A stretch of 64,000 nt of DNA, from assembly GCF_963678635.1 (NCBI RefSeq), contig NC_087070.1:47413467-47477466 (forward strand), read 5' to 3'. The position numbers and the translations under genes are program-made. Source of the DNA: Symsagittifera roscoffensis (Eukaryota; Xenacoelomorpha; Acoela; Convolutidae). The notes beneath the pieces were generated by a model. The model searched no databases. It was given only the letters and a program-made list of their open reading frames with translations, and was not told where the DNA came from. Of the stretch, positions 1-12,676 are shown in pieces (positions within the stretch are counted from its first letter, which is position 1; the number at the start of each line of letters is the position of its first letter).

Positions 1-248
1 CTTCCCTTGAGTTGAAGACTCTGTTGTTACTTAGACGATACAGTGCTGACCTAAATACACTGAAAGCTAAGAAGAAGCGGAACCGTTTGTCGCCAAAAAA
101 TCGTAGAACGATTCACAACAGACTTAAAGCGTTAAAACTTCAAGTTACTCCCTCTTGTAAGTTATTGATGTATTAGAGTATTTTGTGGAATTACTTGAGT
201 TAAAATAAAGTATTTTCTGAGAGTCGTTTATTTCTGAAATTATTAAGC
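1..248 (+). other. Non-coding leader of the BEL/Pao element
   Basis: AT-rich stretch before the first gag ATG at 249. It holds an AATAAAG at about 205, which could be the polyadenylation signal of a 5' LTR end. I cannot place an LTR boundary or primer-binding site, because the left part lies outside the window and no matching 3' LTR is present. Confidence 0.4.
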
Positions 249-3200
249 ATGGAAGTTAAGTTTCAAAAGAAAATTAAGAAGTTGTTTGAGAAACGTAGCA
301 ATCTCGAAAACGAACTTTATAAATGCCACGAGATAATTTTAGAATACATAGAGAGTCAGAGTCGTTGCTCAAAAAATGATACTTAAATTGAAAAATGTAG
401 GAACTATATAGAACAAGCGGTCGAGATAAATACTGAGTTGATTGATATGGCTGCAAAAAGTGCCAATCCCGACGAATTGATACCGGCACAGGATATGTGG
501 CTTCATAAGTTGACTCAAAGCAACGATAAAGTTCTGCAAGAAGCTATCACATATAAAACAGGTTTTGAGGCAGTAACAGAGCCGGACAAAATTGATAGCA
601 GCTCAAAAGTTTCTCATCATTCTGAAAAAAGTGAAAAACCCCGTTCGCATAAAACAAATACCCGCTCTAAGTTGTCGCATCGAAGCAGCCGACATCAGCA
701 ATCGGGCTCCCAGAAATCTAGTTATACCGCCGCTCCGTCGAAAACACTTTCTGAGAAAAAGCGCAATTTAATGATTTTAAAGAAACAACAAGAGGAACTT
801 GAGAGGCAGGCAAAGGTATCATTAAGACTGAAAGAACAACAAAGCCGTTTAGAGTTGGGAGAATTGGCTGAAGAACACAGAAAAAAACTGGCAGAAATTG
901 AGTTGAAAGGGCTTGAGTTAGAAGATGAGTTGTCGGAAATCAGCGAGAATGCTGAGGAAAGTGGTTTAACTCGAATCTCTCCACAACTAACAATAGACGA
1001 AAAGGATCGTACGCGTCACTGGGTCGAATCTGTCGACAACAATCAGCCTGATGCTGTTGTAGTTCCCAATCAAGAGCAGCACATTCGTTCAACAGCTGAG
1101 GCAACCTATCCTGCATTTACAAATTACTTGGTCTCACCAAGTTTTACAGGAGTGAATAATGGCCAGGCAGCTTCTAGTGATCCGGGATTGCATTACAGTA
1201 ACCACATTCACGGACAACATCATAATTTGTCGAATTTGGTCCGATCGCAGGTTTCCGTTAACAATCCAGTAGGGTTACAACAGGTCATTCAACCTGTTTC
1301 TAATAATTTGCCTCACCAAACTCTTTTGTCCACTCATCCGGTGCTAGGCAATCCAAACACAGGGTCAGTAGTCCCGGTAACTTCTTAAAATTATTTTGCT
1401 CCGACAACATCTGCAGAAGTTCCTTCTGGTGTAGCACCGTTCGTTCCTGCATCAACAGCACTTAATCATGTTTCTTTAAGTGATCACACTACAGGGTCAG
1501 TAGTAGCTGGCTACCAAGCACCTGTAGTCCCATCACAACAACATATGGGTGTTCCCGTTAGTTATAACTTTTCAAGTGACCACTACAATCCTTATAGTAA
1601 TTTGTGGAGACCAGCTGTTGCTGCCCCTTTAATGTCAACTCAACAGCACTACGTTCCTTCGACAACTGTTTTTTCCGCAGTAACTCCGATTGTTCCTACG
1701 AATAATTTTGTTCCTTATACAAGTGGAGGGACTGTGTTCTTTGCGCAGCCAGAAAACTTTTCACATGCTAATCAACCGTTCGTTCCTGATTGTCGCGGTA
1801 ACTCTTCGAGTTACACAGAGCCAACTCTCGGTAATTCACCTGGTGCAGACGTCGAGCGTCCACTTTCGACACGAGAGTTGGTTAATATACTCATGCACAG
1901 CCGAAAAGATCATCTCCCTGAGTGGAAGCTGACCCAGTTCGATGGCAACCCACTTAATTGGCATGAGTGGTTTGAGCAATTCACATCGACGGTCGATTCA
2001 GCCATACTCAGTGTCGACGAAAAGCTTACCTATCTGAAAACGCTCGTAGTGGGTAAAGCAAAAGCCGCAATCGCTGAGTATAGCTATAGCGGAGTACTAT
2101 ATAAAGACGCATTAGCAACTCTTCAAAGAAAGTTCGGGCAGCCGCATGCTGTAGTAGGGGCTCATCTAGATAAATTGAGTAATTTTCCGCCGCTGAAAAT
2201 GCATAACTCGGAAAATGTAATTGGATTTTCCTCTGCAATTTCTGAACTTGTTGCCGTATTCAAGTCTCTGTCTTTTAACGACGACCTGAAAAGTGTTAAC
2301 TTACTGAATCAAGCTGTGAGTAAGCTTCCCCCGAACCTTAAGGAGGCATGGTCGATGCAAACCGTAAGACGCCAATGGCATAGACCAACTCTGCTAGATT
2401 TCAATGAATGGCTCAAAGAAAAAGCGGAGGGTCATGAGAGGCTAAAAACGATCAATTCTAAGGGTAAGTCTGAAGAACCAGTTAAGCAAAAAGTAGGTAC
2501 GAAAGTGTTTGCTAGTAACGCAAATGTAAGTAATAAGACTAAGGAAAAACCAAAGTACCCTCCATGTTCTGTATGTAAAGGTCAACACGCTCTTTGGAAT
2601 TGCGCCGTATTCAAAGAGAAAAACGCTACGCAGCGAGCGAAACATGTAGCCGAACAAAAACTCTGCTTTGCGTGTTTACAGAGCCATCACAGTTTTCGTA
2701 ATTGTAGCAAGGCCAGAAAGTGCCCCAAGCCAGATTGTGAAAGCACACACAACGTGCTCTTACATGCAGCGGAGAAATTTTTTCCTCCTAAGGATACTAA
2801 AAGTTCACCGGCGTCAGGTAACGCAAACACTAAACATGTATCGACTAACGCTGCCGTCGGCGATATTCATAGCCAGGAGTCAACTAAAGGCCTCCTGCCA
2901 GTTGCATCACTCGTCGTCTCTGCGGATGCGACGATTACTAACGCCCTAGCTCTTTGCGATAGTGCTTCCACGCACTCATGGGTATCCACCGATCTCGTAA
3001 AACGCCTCCATTTGGTTGGCACTCCCGTTAACCTCACCATAAATGGATTCAATTCCACGAGCTTGATGAAAACTCAGCAAGTAAGTTTTCAAGTTTCCGC
3101 CGAAACGAATAATAGTGAATTTTCGTTTTCTTTTCGAGCTTATGTTAAGGATCATATTCGTATTGGATCGGATAGCATAAGCATTCCTGAATTACAGGAA

Positions 3201-3302
3201 AAATACCCGCAGTTGGCTCCAATCAAACCTAGACATTATAAGTATGAGGACGTCGAAATAATTATTGGACAGGATTTCTACCATGCCATAAGACCCGTCT
3301 AG
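249..3302 (+). pseudogene. BEL/Pao gag-protease, three in-frame stops
   Basis: The frame runs from ATG 249 to TAG 3300-3302 with TAA at 384-386 and TAA at 1386-1388. The N-terminal part (about 780-960) is Lys/Glu/Leu/Gln-rich and should form a coiled coil. The Gag core at about 1920-2400 contains WKLTQFDGNPLNWHEWFEQF, typical of DUF1759 in Pao-type Gag. Two zinc knuckles follow: CX2CX3HX4C starting CSVCKGQH (about 2567) and a second at CFACLQSH (about 2662). The protease active site is CDSASTHSW (about 2956), a DSA variant also common in this family. Distances between domains are normal, so only the stops show decay. Confidence 0.88.
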
Positions 3303-6300
3303 TACCTTCTGGGGGAGGACTCTATTTCACCGTGCGCCGTACGCCTTTCAATAGGTTGGGTTTTAAGTGGTCCGTTACCGCCGTCCTTTAAGTCGAACTC
3401 GTCTTGCTTTAAGTCTGTTGTCGAAGACATGTCTCTTGCGGACCAAAATAAAACTTGGTATGAGTTGGAGTCATATGGAGCCTTCAAGCAGGTAGATGCC
3501 CGTTCCGCCGCCGATAAACGTGCTTTGTCCGTTTTGAAAAATGACACCTTTCACGATGGTGAGAGGTACATTGTACCAATGCTTTGGAACGATAAGGAAA
3601 GTACTTTACCGAATAACTATTTTTCCTCTTTAGCTCAATTAAAGTCTTTGGAAAAGAGGCTAGATAAGGATCCGTCGCTCCGTGAAAAAAACGCCGAAAC
3701 AATAAGAGAAGATATACAAAAAGGATATGTCATAAACGTTAAGGCACACGATCCCAAATCACGAACCGATCGTGAGTGGTACCTCCCGCATCACCCGGTG
3801 TTGAACCCGAATAAACCCGGTAAGGTGCGCCGAGTCCTCAATGGGGCATCGAAGTGTCATGGCGCTTCCTTGAACAAATCTCTGATGGTTGGCCCGGATC
3901 TCCTTCAAAACCTCATTTTTGTACTTTTAAGATTCCGTCAGCATAAATACGCCGTTTCAGCTGACATTGAAGGGATGTTTTTACAGGTTGGAGTCCATGA
4001 AGAAGATCAACCTTCTCTTCGTTTTTTGTGGCGGGAGGACCCCACATCAAGTGTGGTAGTTCGCCAATATACGCGTCATATTTTTGGTGCTCGTGACTCG
4101 CCGACTCGTGCGAATTTTGCTTTGCAGAAGACTGCATCGGATAATCAAGCTGAGTACTCCGAAGCTGCTTCGGCTGTTGTCCAGAAATTTTATATGGATG
4201 ATTATTTGGATTCTTTTCAAAACAGGGATGACGCCTTGAAATTAGGTAGGGATTTAATCTCGTTGCTTAAACTAGGTGGGTTTCGTCTGACAAATTTTGC
4301 CAGCAACGTGCCCGACGTAACAACCGCTCTTGATCCGGACAACCGTGAGTCCAATTCGTCTATTAAAGATATTTGTGCGAGTCCAGACCAGTCGTCGCAT
4401 GTTTTCGGTCTTAAGCGGGATCACGTAAAAGATACCTTAGTCCTTAGTAGAGGGGTTGATCGTCCACTAGACAAAGCAATCACTCAGCGTACCGTGTTGA
4501 GTTTTGTTTCCTCTGTTTTTGATCCAATTGGGTTAGTGGCTCCGTATACCGTGAAGGCTCGCCTTCTATTAAAAGATATCTGGCGAATCAGCGGTCAAAA
4601 ATGGGACGATGATCTGCCAGAGGAAATCAAAAAGCAATTCCTTGAGTGGCACTCAGGCCTTCATTTGTTAGGTTCTCTGACAATACCTCGCAGCTATTTC
4701 ACTGAACCTTTCGACCGAATAGAACTTCACATGTTCGGTGATAGTTCGCAGGATGTTTTCTGTGCCGTCGCTTTCCTTCGTGCGCGACTTGTTAGCTCCC
4801 ATCAGACCGAATTAGCCTTTGTGTTTGGCAAAGCCCGCGTCGCGCCTATGAAAGCGCTTTCTATTCCAAAGTTAGAGCTTCAAGCGGCTCTTCTTGCAAC
4901 CCGCTTAAAAGAAGAAATTTTGAAAGGTCTTACTTTCAAAGTTGCGGATATTTTCATGTGGACAGATAGTACCACTGTTCTTCAGTGGCTTCACTCTTGT
5001 AGTAAACTACCCGTTTTTGTTGGTAATCGCACTGGTGAGATTCTGGAGTCTACTAGCACTGATCAGTGGCATCACATACTTAGCGGTGATAACTCAGCTG
5101 ATACCGGTACACGAGGGATTTCTTCGGAAGCCCTCAAGGAAAGCAGCTGGGTTAATGGCCCTAGTATATTGAGAACAACTGATTGGCCGTTCAAGCCCGA
5201 TACAAGGGTTATCGATAAAATAAGACTCAAAGGACCATCATGTGATATCGACATTTGTCTGGAAAATTCATCAAATTTCGTCGTCGATGTTTTGACAGAA
5301 AAAAATCTTCCCTTCGGAAAATGGGAGAGGTTCAATTCATTCCCTAGTGAGCTTAAACTACTAAGATCCGTAAAGTTATCACAAGGAATAATCGGATCGC
5401 CAAGTATTCGCCGTTCATTGGACCAGCTGGCATCCTTCGCTCGACTGGGCGCATCAGCCGCTGGGTTAACTCCGATTTCGATAGCAAGCATCCGATTATA
5501 CTTGATGCACGTCACGCGGTTGTTCGGTTAATGGTTCAGCATTTGCACGTTAGGAATTTCCATCAAGGCTTGGATTACATGCGTGCGGTGGTTAATTTGA
5601 AGTACGTTGTGTTAAATTTGCGATGGTTGCTGCGAAGCAATGAAAATACTTGCGTTGTGTGCCGAAAACGCAAAGCGCAAACCGTAACTCATATGATGGC
5701 TGATCTGCCCATTGAAAGGCTGGGTTACAAGCAACCTCCTTTCTCTAACACAGGTGTCGACTACTTTGGGCCGTTCCTAGTTCCAATCCGGAGAAGTACG
5801 GAAAAGAGGTTGGGTTTTTTGTTCACCTGTCTCACCACTAGAGCGGTGCACATTGAAGTGGTCCCCTCGCTCGACACAAGCTCTTGTGTGATGGGCGTGC
5901 AGAGGCTTATTGCACGTCGCGGTACTCCGACTACCATCATGTCCGACAATGGCACGAACTTTATTGGCGCTCACAAAGAGCTCTTAGCTTGCGTTGAGAG
6001 TTGGAACAAGCTCTCACCCGCTGTTTTTGTTCAGAAAGGGATCAAGTGGAAATTCAATCCACCCAGCGCACCGCACCATGGTGGCTCCTGGGAGCGATTA
6101 GTTCGGAGTGTCAAGCGCGTTTTGTTCGACATCTTAGGCAACAGAAGAGTAACTGAGGAGGTTCTAAGAACCACGCTGTGCCTTGTTGAGCAATCACTCA
6201 ACGCTAGACCGATAACAGCCGTTAGTTCCGATCCGCTAGATTTAGAGGCGTTGTCCCCGAATCATTTTATCCTTGGTCAACACGCAGCGAGTTTTCCGTC

Positions 6301-6658
6301 GCTAAGTTTCGAAGAAAACTTCGACCATAAGAAGCGGTTCGTCAGAGCGCAATCATACGCTAACGCAATATGAACACGGTGGATGCGGGAATACGTTCCT
6401 TCCCTCAATAGGAGGGCAAAATGGCACAACCAGTCAGACGTTAAGTTGAAAGCCGGCGACTTGGTTTGGGTCATAGACCCTGACACTCCACGTGGACATT
6501 ATCCACTCACACGTATCCTAAGACTGCACTATGGCAAGGACGGATGTGCGAGATCCGCTGACATAAAAACCGTTACGAGCGAACTGACCGGCCCGACCGT
6601 AAAGCTCGCTCCTGTTCTTCCTTGTTTAGGTGTGGAGGATGTTGCAGCGCAAATGTAA
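3303..6658 (+). pseudogene. BEL/Pao pol: RT, RNase H, integrase, broken
   Basis: The open segment 3429-5531 carries the reverse transcriptase with catalytic YMDD in KFYMDDYLDSF (about 4190). The A17/RNase H part follows, with FGDSSQD (about 4737), IPKLELQAALLATRL and MWTDSTTVLQWL. The frame then changes: the integrase N-terminus upstream of 5531 is read in the next frame, so an indel lies at about 5450-5530. Integrase continues to 6371-6373, where TGA replaces an expected Trp codon, then stays open to TAA 6656-6658. Integrase motifs are the zinc-binding CVVCRKRK, GVDYFGPF, MSDNGTNF and PHHGGSWERLV, so the D,D,E residues are visible. The segment VWVIDPDTPRGHYPLTRI is the DUF5641-like tail. There is no env. 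Confidence 0.9.
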
Positions 6659-6747
6659 ATATAAAACAAGAGCACAAATGCATATACACTCAAATGTAAG
6701 CGAGAGTATAAGTGCATATAAAGTTGAACCAAAATGTAAATGCATAT

Positions 6748-6990
6748 AGGGACAGTAGCCAAGCGTATACATGGTGCGTCCCGGCGGGTTCGGCGCCGGT
6801 TCGAATCCCACCTAGGTCATTTCCTTTCTAGAACTCGAATATGCACCGAACTTGATGGGATGCTCCGTAACCAGGTTCGATCCCCCCAGAACCAATTTTA
6901 ACCGTCTTTTCGCTCTAATTTGGTTCAGCCTTGATTAAGGCTGACCTTTAAAAAGAGCAATTTGTCACAAGGACAAATACTGGCCATTTT
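6748..6990 (+). repeat. tRNA-derived SINE-like unit
   Basis: A box A-like TAGCCAAGCG at 6756-6765 and a perfect box B GGTTCGAATCC at 6798-6808 are spaced 42 nt apart, as in a tRNA-type RNA polymerase III promoter. The flanking acceptor-like arms do not pair convincingly, so this is a SINE head or tRNA pseudogene, not a functional tRNA. The tail after 6830 has GGTTCGATCC at about 6873 and a short inverted repeat around CAGCCTTGATTAAGGCTG (6926-6943). It abuts the 3' end of the BEL/Pao element. Confidence 0.45.
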
Positions 6991-7149
6991 GTAGCTTGCT
7001 TTGATTTATGCAGTGTATCACCGATGAAAAAGCTTGTTAAAATTATCGTTATATTCTCAAATTTCCGGAGTTATTTTGCCGAGAAAATACTCATTAATTA
7101 AAGTGTTTAAAAACCGTTTTTTTTATGTAATCTTGGAGATTGACGCGCA
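6991..7149. other. Unassigned spacer
   Basis: AT-rich sequence between the SINE-like unit and the truncated gypsy LTR. I see no coding or repeat structure. Confidence 0.4.
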
Positions 7150-7338
7150 CATCCCATTTGGGAGGATTTTGCAGATTTTACTTCCTCTGCGTTTTCTGGC
7201 ATAGGAGGGACGATATCTTCAAAGATTGAACTATTTCGAACTTTACCTTTTTTTTGCTGTACTACTTATTTTAAGGACGAATCAATCTTACGCTCAGGTT
7301 AATATTGCATGTAATACAGTAGAATCACCAATTCTACA
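7150..7338 (-). repeat. Truncated 3' LTR of gypsy copy A
   Basis: On the minus strand it starts TGTAGAATTGG at 7338 and matches the first ~190 bases of the LTRs ending at 12676 and 19503. Homology stops at about 7150, so more than 2 kb of the LTR has been lost. The purine-rich tract GAAGGGAAGAC directly precedes it on the minus strand. Confidence 0.85.
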
Positions 7339-9184
7339 GTCTTCCCTTCTAGTCTATGATTCTCCCGAATAATGCTAATGACAAAATTTTAAGTTACCGT
7401 CTTTCTACCAAATTAGATTAAGTCTATCTAATGCCTCATGTTATCATAAATTTTCCTAATTTTTGAGTTACATTTCCTTAAACAAAATCGCGGACCTTTC
7501 AGTCAGTCCCATATGAGTAATCAGATTCGGTTAGTAAGCACTATTTGTTACAAAAATCCTAACTAGGGGACTTTACTGCTAATAAATTTACTTCTCGCAG
7601 TGCGACCCAACCTCGTTTCTAAAAGCACCTGATATTCAACAGTAACGCAATGTTCAGCAATACTGAGGTGGGATTGCACTAAGATATTAAACAAGCACCA
7701 ATGAGATGAGTGACAAAGTTTCCGAAAAACTAGTTTTGACTCACAAATTCATCTATTCCAAACCTAACTGGAGGCCTTCTTACTCGAACGGGTCTACCCA
7801 CATCTGTAGTCCCACTCTCCATCACAGGTTCCACCATGGCCGCCTCACCCAGAGGTCTACCTTCAGCTTCGTTGGGGAGATTTGCAGGCTCATCTTCCCT
7901 TCTGGCTTCAATCTTCCTTGCGCCGTATGTCTCCACCACGTCGATCTGCCTTCGCAAGCCTTCGGGTCTCCCACGAGTGGTTACTGTTGGTTCCGCTGAT
8001 CTTTGATTTTGCAGCGGAACTCTTCTCGAGATATCGGGCCTTGGGCCTGGATCATGGTTGAATCCCTCCCTGTTGTTTGCCCAAAACGCCTCGTCTTCAA
8101 CGTGCATCTCCGGAGCATCAGAGAAATTCGCCGACCGGTAGGTTGTCGGTCGCTTCTTTGCCAGGGTTTCCTCTGGTCGTAGGGTCTCCTCATCATAACG
8201 TTTTAACATGTCAAAATGCAGAAACCTCACCTTATTCGGATTGGACACCTTTGACAACTTGTAACTGACTTCGGACAGCCTGGCCATCACAACATATGGT
8301 CCTTCCCACAGGTCAAAAAAAATTTTTGACTTAATTGCCTCTTGTGACCACACCAACACCTTGTCACCACTCGCATAGGGTTCCCCGTGAATTTTCTTCT
8401 AGTAATAGTTTTTTTGTTGACGCTGGTGTGTCCCGAGTAGTTCTCTTCCGCTGCTGTGTGCATCTCGGAACAGTTCGTCTAGCCATTCGGCAAAACCATC
8501 CTCCATCATCAGTTCGTCATGAGGTTTTGCGTAGAATAGATCAACTGGATATTGGCACTCCTCTCCATGCAACAAATAGAACGGCGTAGCTCCCGTTTTC
8601 GAATTTACTGTCGTGTTGTACAAAAAAATTCAAGTACGGCAACTTCGTGGTCCAATTCCTTGGGTTCTCTTCGCAAAATTTCAAAATAACATCAGCCATA
8701 TTCGCGTTGGGTCTGTCTGTCTGTCTGTCCCTTACCCTTCGACTCACAGGGACAAGTCTGAGTTTTGTCAATACCCAAAAGTCGGCACATCTTTTGGATC
8801 AATTTGCCACCAAAACTTTTGTTGATCTGTATGTAGCACATTGGGAGCTCCAAACTTCATCACCCAATTCTCCACTATCTCACGAGCCACGTCAGCAAAA
8901 TCCGTCGACACCAGAGGAACTACAATAAAAAACATCCTGAAAAGATCCGTCAAAACAAGCACATGTTTCGCTCAAGTAATCGTCGCCTTTGTCACTGGTC
9001 CTAAGATATCTACAGCCACTGTGCTGAATCCGATCCCAGGATCAAAGGGAGCCAGGCCCTGAGCCCGCTTCCTCGTCTTCATTTCTGACTTATTGAATGC
9101 TCGACTTAGGCACCACTGGACTTTTCTTTCAATATCCGCTCTCATCGTCGGCCACCAATATCTTCGTCGTAATCTTGCAGGCAT
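7339..9184 (-). pseudogene. Gypsy copy A integrase, frameshifted
   Basis: Read on the minus strand. The N-terminal part is YWWPTMRADIERKVQWCLSR (about 9160-9090), in which the usual second Cys of the HHCC zinc finger is absent. The catalytic core begins AVDILGPV (about 9010). An in-frame TGA stands just before the KHVLVLTDLF segment at about 8965. A frameshift follows HTDQQK (about 8810), the region around QTDR has lost alignment, and a TAG sits at about 8400. The C-terminal domain (8359-7730) contains the GPY/F-type module LWEGPYVVMARLSE. The TGA and TAG are shared with copy B. Confidence 0.85.
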
Positions 9185-10423
9185 CTTCTCGGCTGCAAGC
9201 TGTCATCCGCCAGTCTCCATCAAATCGAACTGACTGAGAATTTCCTTCCGTCTCGCCACAGGAACTATTGTCAGAAGGATTGGCCTGGAGTCATCTCGGT
9301 GAAACCACTTTTTGAAGAGTATTCAATCTTTAAAACTCAACTCATCCCATCCTGACCAGTAGGCTAGTGTTTGAGGTCCATACTGTATGGCCTGCTCCTT
9401 CGGGATGATGTTTGTAATTAGTGACGGCATATCAATCATCTCATCGCATAGTCCCGCCCAGTAGAATACTTGAGCAATCGCTTCATCTTCTCTCTGCGTC
9501 TTCGCAACTCCGCCTGGCGTTCGTTTTCATCGAATCGACTCGCTATCGGCGTCTTCGTTTGTCGCTGTCTCGTTGACACTTGCAACTATCTCCGATCCAC
9601 CCGTAGGTCTGCACTTTCGCAGTGCCTCTTCTAACGAGATCGCTTTATGACAACCTGCAATTTCGTCATCGTCCATGTTTTCGCAAATCGCTCCCGCTGA
9701 GTGATCGTCAAAAATAGCTGGCCATCCCTCTTCATCGGAAAGGACATCATCGGATTGCTTGACAGCAGCTGCTATCTTCGCTATCAACTGCATCCTCTTC
9801 TCGTTACTCGAATCACCTTCTCCCTCACTCTTCCCTCCTGGATCATGGGGAGTTGACAGCATCCGCTTCGGGAATGCAATGGGTGGCAGATAACGTATGG
9901 GAATTTTGAAACCCTTTTTTGTTCCTGTCCACAGGAAATCTTCATCGTGGCTGAACGCCAATGTGCACCAATTTTCCTTCAGCGATTGAACTCCGAAAAC
10001 CATCTCTGCTTTCAGTTTTGGTACAACTAGCATATCAAGATCTTTGTCAACGGCCCCCAATTTCAGACGGGCGTTGATACATCCATCCACCTTTTTTCCT
10101 GTCCATCTGTTGTCTCTAGTCTGCCCCGCTATGGCTCAACCTCAGACGAGTCTAAGAGATCTTGAGCTACATCTGTACGAATAAGGTCAGTCGTGGCCCC
10201 CGTATCTAGTAAGGCCTCGGCTTGGGTTCTCCCTATTCTCCCTATGCAAGCATCTACGACTACTCCACTGGGTCCGCAGGTATCGTGACTAATTCCCACT
10301 TGCTCGACACGTGGTTGCTCTCTCGTTTCTCCCCCGGGAGAGACCTCTGTGACACGAGGTATTCGTTCCAAAATCGACAGAACTTGTTCCTGTTCCCACA
10401 GCGTATTACCGTCTACATCAGCA
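9185..10423 (-). pseudogene. Gypsy copy A protease and linker, 5' truncated
   Basis: The segment 10371-10129 holds the aspartic protease motif ALLDTGATTDLI. A frame change at about 10090-10130 separates it from 10090-9527, the acidic linker. Compared with copy B, everything upstream of position 10423 (gag and primer-binding site, about 1.3 kb) is missing: internal sequence ending at the codons matching 15762 in B joins directly to the LTR. The acidic linker leads into integrase with no room for reverse transcriptase. Confidence 0.85.
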
Positions 10424-12676
10424 GTAAATTTAGGGGATTTCTTCTATTTTGGTGGCAGCTATTCTGTATTGTATTATGTGGCTTGCCCCTCTGTGTATTG
10501 CTCTTCGGCTGTCTTGTCTCGTCTAACAATCGCTAGAATTTCCAATGATGAAATAATTTAGATGATTATTTGTCCAATTACAGAAGGCTCTGAGTGGCCA
10601 GGATATAATCTAATAATCAAATCAAAAGTAAAGGGTCCGCAATTTAACGGCCAAATTGCCTAATTGCAATTAACTTCCAACTATCTCCTCTGACACTAAC
10701 TATTCTCTCTCTCTCTAGAGAATCTCTGATGAGAACTAACTATCTACTGGTCTCTTACTTCGAGAACCAATTACCTGACTAACTAGCAATAATTGTTCTC
10801 TCTAACTAACGGAGAACCAACTATACTCTCTCTCAGTATCAATTGCTCTCTTCTCTGACGAGAACCAACTACCCTTAATAGTAGCTAACACTGTTCTGAC
10901 TCTTACAGGCTCTCCGGTACCCTCCAATTCCTTATCTTTCTTTACACTTAGTTTTAGTCAAGTCACGCTATTCCCTATCAGTCCTGACATCCGCCTTAAT
11001 CACCCGTCCGCACATGTTTAAGACTATATCCTTCCCACTGTTAACTCTGCCACGTGCCAACTTCGGTTTCTTTTATCAATCTTTTCACACTTATTAGATA
11101 CCCGGTAGGCGGTAGCTGTCACAATTTGACCAAGCAAACAAATGTCATACGATTCTAATCAACCAATTCCTGAACTCGGTGAACTTCAGCTCTCGAGTTC
11201 AACTCAATCTCTAAACCATGCCATGTTTACTCAGTCTTTATTTCCAAGGTTTTTATTTTAATTATCCCGTTAACGTTCTGACCTCTCAAGGGTAGGAGGA
11301 GGCCCTTTTCATGGGTAGCTAACGAGTTTCAGGCATCTAAATTTTCGATCTGTACTCTATTCCATTCCCGACCTTCTAACTATCAGGGGAACGTAGTTCG
11401 TCTATTAGGGGTCAAATCAAACCAGAAAGTCACCACCGGGAAGCCAAGTAAAATCCCCGTCCGTTCATACTATTTAGGAAACTTAAATCTCATGCCCTGA
11501 TTGATATTCTATTAATAGCGCATTCGCCAAGCTAAATTGAACCCAATGTTTACCAAGTCCACTTTAAATTAAATTCTCTACTCCAAGGTTGCAATGTAAA
11601 AGTTATATCTCTATCAGCTTCTGCTCTAGTCCCAAATATATAGGTTTGCCCTTATGTTTTAGCAAGGTGACCCATTCTCATTTCCAGGTGTTGGGCTGGG
11701 AAATACGCCACTTTCCGGTGTTAATATTGGGGCTTTCCATGCAATTTAGTCCTAAGCACCCAAAAGTCAACTTAAGGTCACCCAGGGGTCAACCGGATCA
11801 AATTTCCATATTTGGGTTTAAAATCTCATAGGGATCCCACCTACCAAGTTTCATCCAAATCCCGTGAATACTTCCCAAGTTATCCCATTTCTAAGGTCCA
11901 TTATCACTTTTCCCGGGGAAAGGCTATTAACACCGGAAGGAGTCGCTGGAGGGGTTTCAATCATAAGATGTCTTTTTTCGGGAATGAGTTGTATTATATG
12001 ATGCCGCAATAAAATTGATATGCCCTTGCTCATTATTTTGCGTAAACTGCCTACTTCCGGTTCAAGGGGTGGATTTCCAAAGTGCTAATAACTTCCGATT
12101 CAACCGCTGGATTTGATTCAAACTATAACACAAGATGTATCTTGCCTCTACCTATGCTATCCCAAAGTTTCAGCTTCTTGTGTTCAGTGGGGTCCAAGAA
12201 ACGACTCCCGGAAATCAGGGTGGGGTCTATTTGCAAAGGGCATAAAACCAGAAGTACTGGTCCAAGGGGTCTGGTAATCTAAACTTAAGCTTCCCTCAAC
12301 TAGGTCTATAACATACTTTTTGTTGGTTCCATTCCGACCGCTAGTTACCGTGTTCTGTTAGGGCCATTTGCACTTCCGGTAACCGTTATCACTTGGGGGC
12401 GGGGGATCCGAGGGTTATGGATTTTTGCATGCCCGGGTCAAATCAACTCTAGTATCCGTCCTATGAGTTTCATAAACCTAGCCACTGTAGTTCCCATTTG
12501 GGGGGTTTTGCAGATTTTACTTCCTCTGCATTTTCTGGCATAGGAGGGACGATATCTTCGAAGATTGAACTATTTCGAACTTTACCCTTTTTTTGCTGTA
12601 CTACTTAACTTAACGACGAATCAATCTTACGCTCAGGTTAATATTGCATGTAATACAGTAGAATCACCAATTCTAC
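10424..12676 (-). repeat. Middle gypsy LTR shared by copies A and B
   Basis: About 2.25 kb, starting TGTAGAATTGG on the minus strand at 12676. It matches 17094-19503 with scattered substitutions, and lacks roughly 100 bp that the right-hand LTR has near its inner end. It acts as the 3' LTR of B (a purine tract lies next to it at 12677-12690) and as the 5' LTR of A. The inner end at 10424 has lost the exact terminal dinucleotide, probably in the deletion that removed A's gag. CT-rich simple stretches lie at about 10700-10870. No coding potential is evident. Confidence 0.85.

Larger units (their letters stand above)
1..6658 (+). mobile_element. Degenerate BEL/Pao LTR retrotransposon
   Basis: One element with domain order Gag (DUF1759-like), CCHC knuckles, aspartic protease, reverse transcriptase, RNase H, integrase and a C-terminal DUF5641-like segment, which is the BEL/Pao order. 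Almost the whole polyprotein is in a single reading frame (frame of position 249) interrupted by in-frame stops at 384, 1386 and 3300. A frame change lies between about 5450 and 5530, and there is a further stop at 6371. No 3' LTR follows the pol stop at 6656-6658, and no terminal sequence of the first 248 bases recurs there, so the copy looks truncated. It is inactive. The element may begin before the window. Confidence 0.9.

Noticed and set aside
6798-6808. Functional tRNA gene
   Set aside because: Box B is perfect, but the acceptor and anticodon arms do not form, so it is called a SINE-like unit.
7706-7999. 97-codon plus ORF, identical to 13045-13338
   Set aside because: Shadow of the gypsy integrase C-terminus on the other strand, repeated because the element is repeated.
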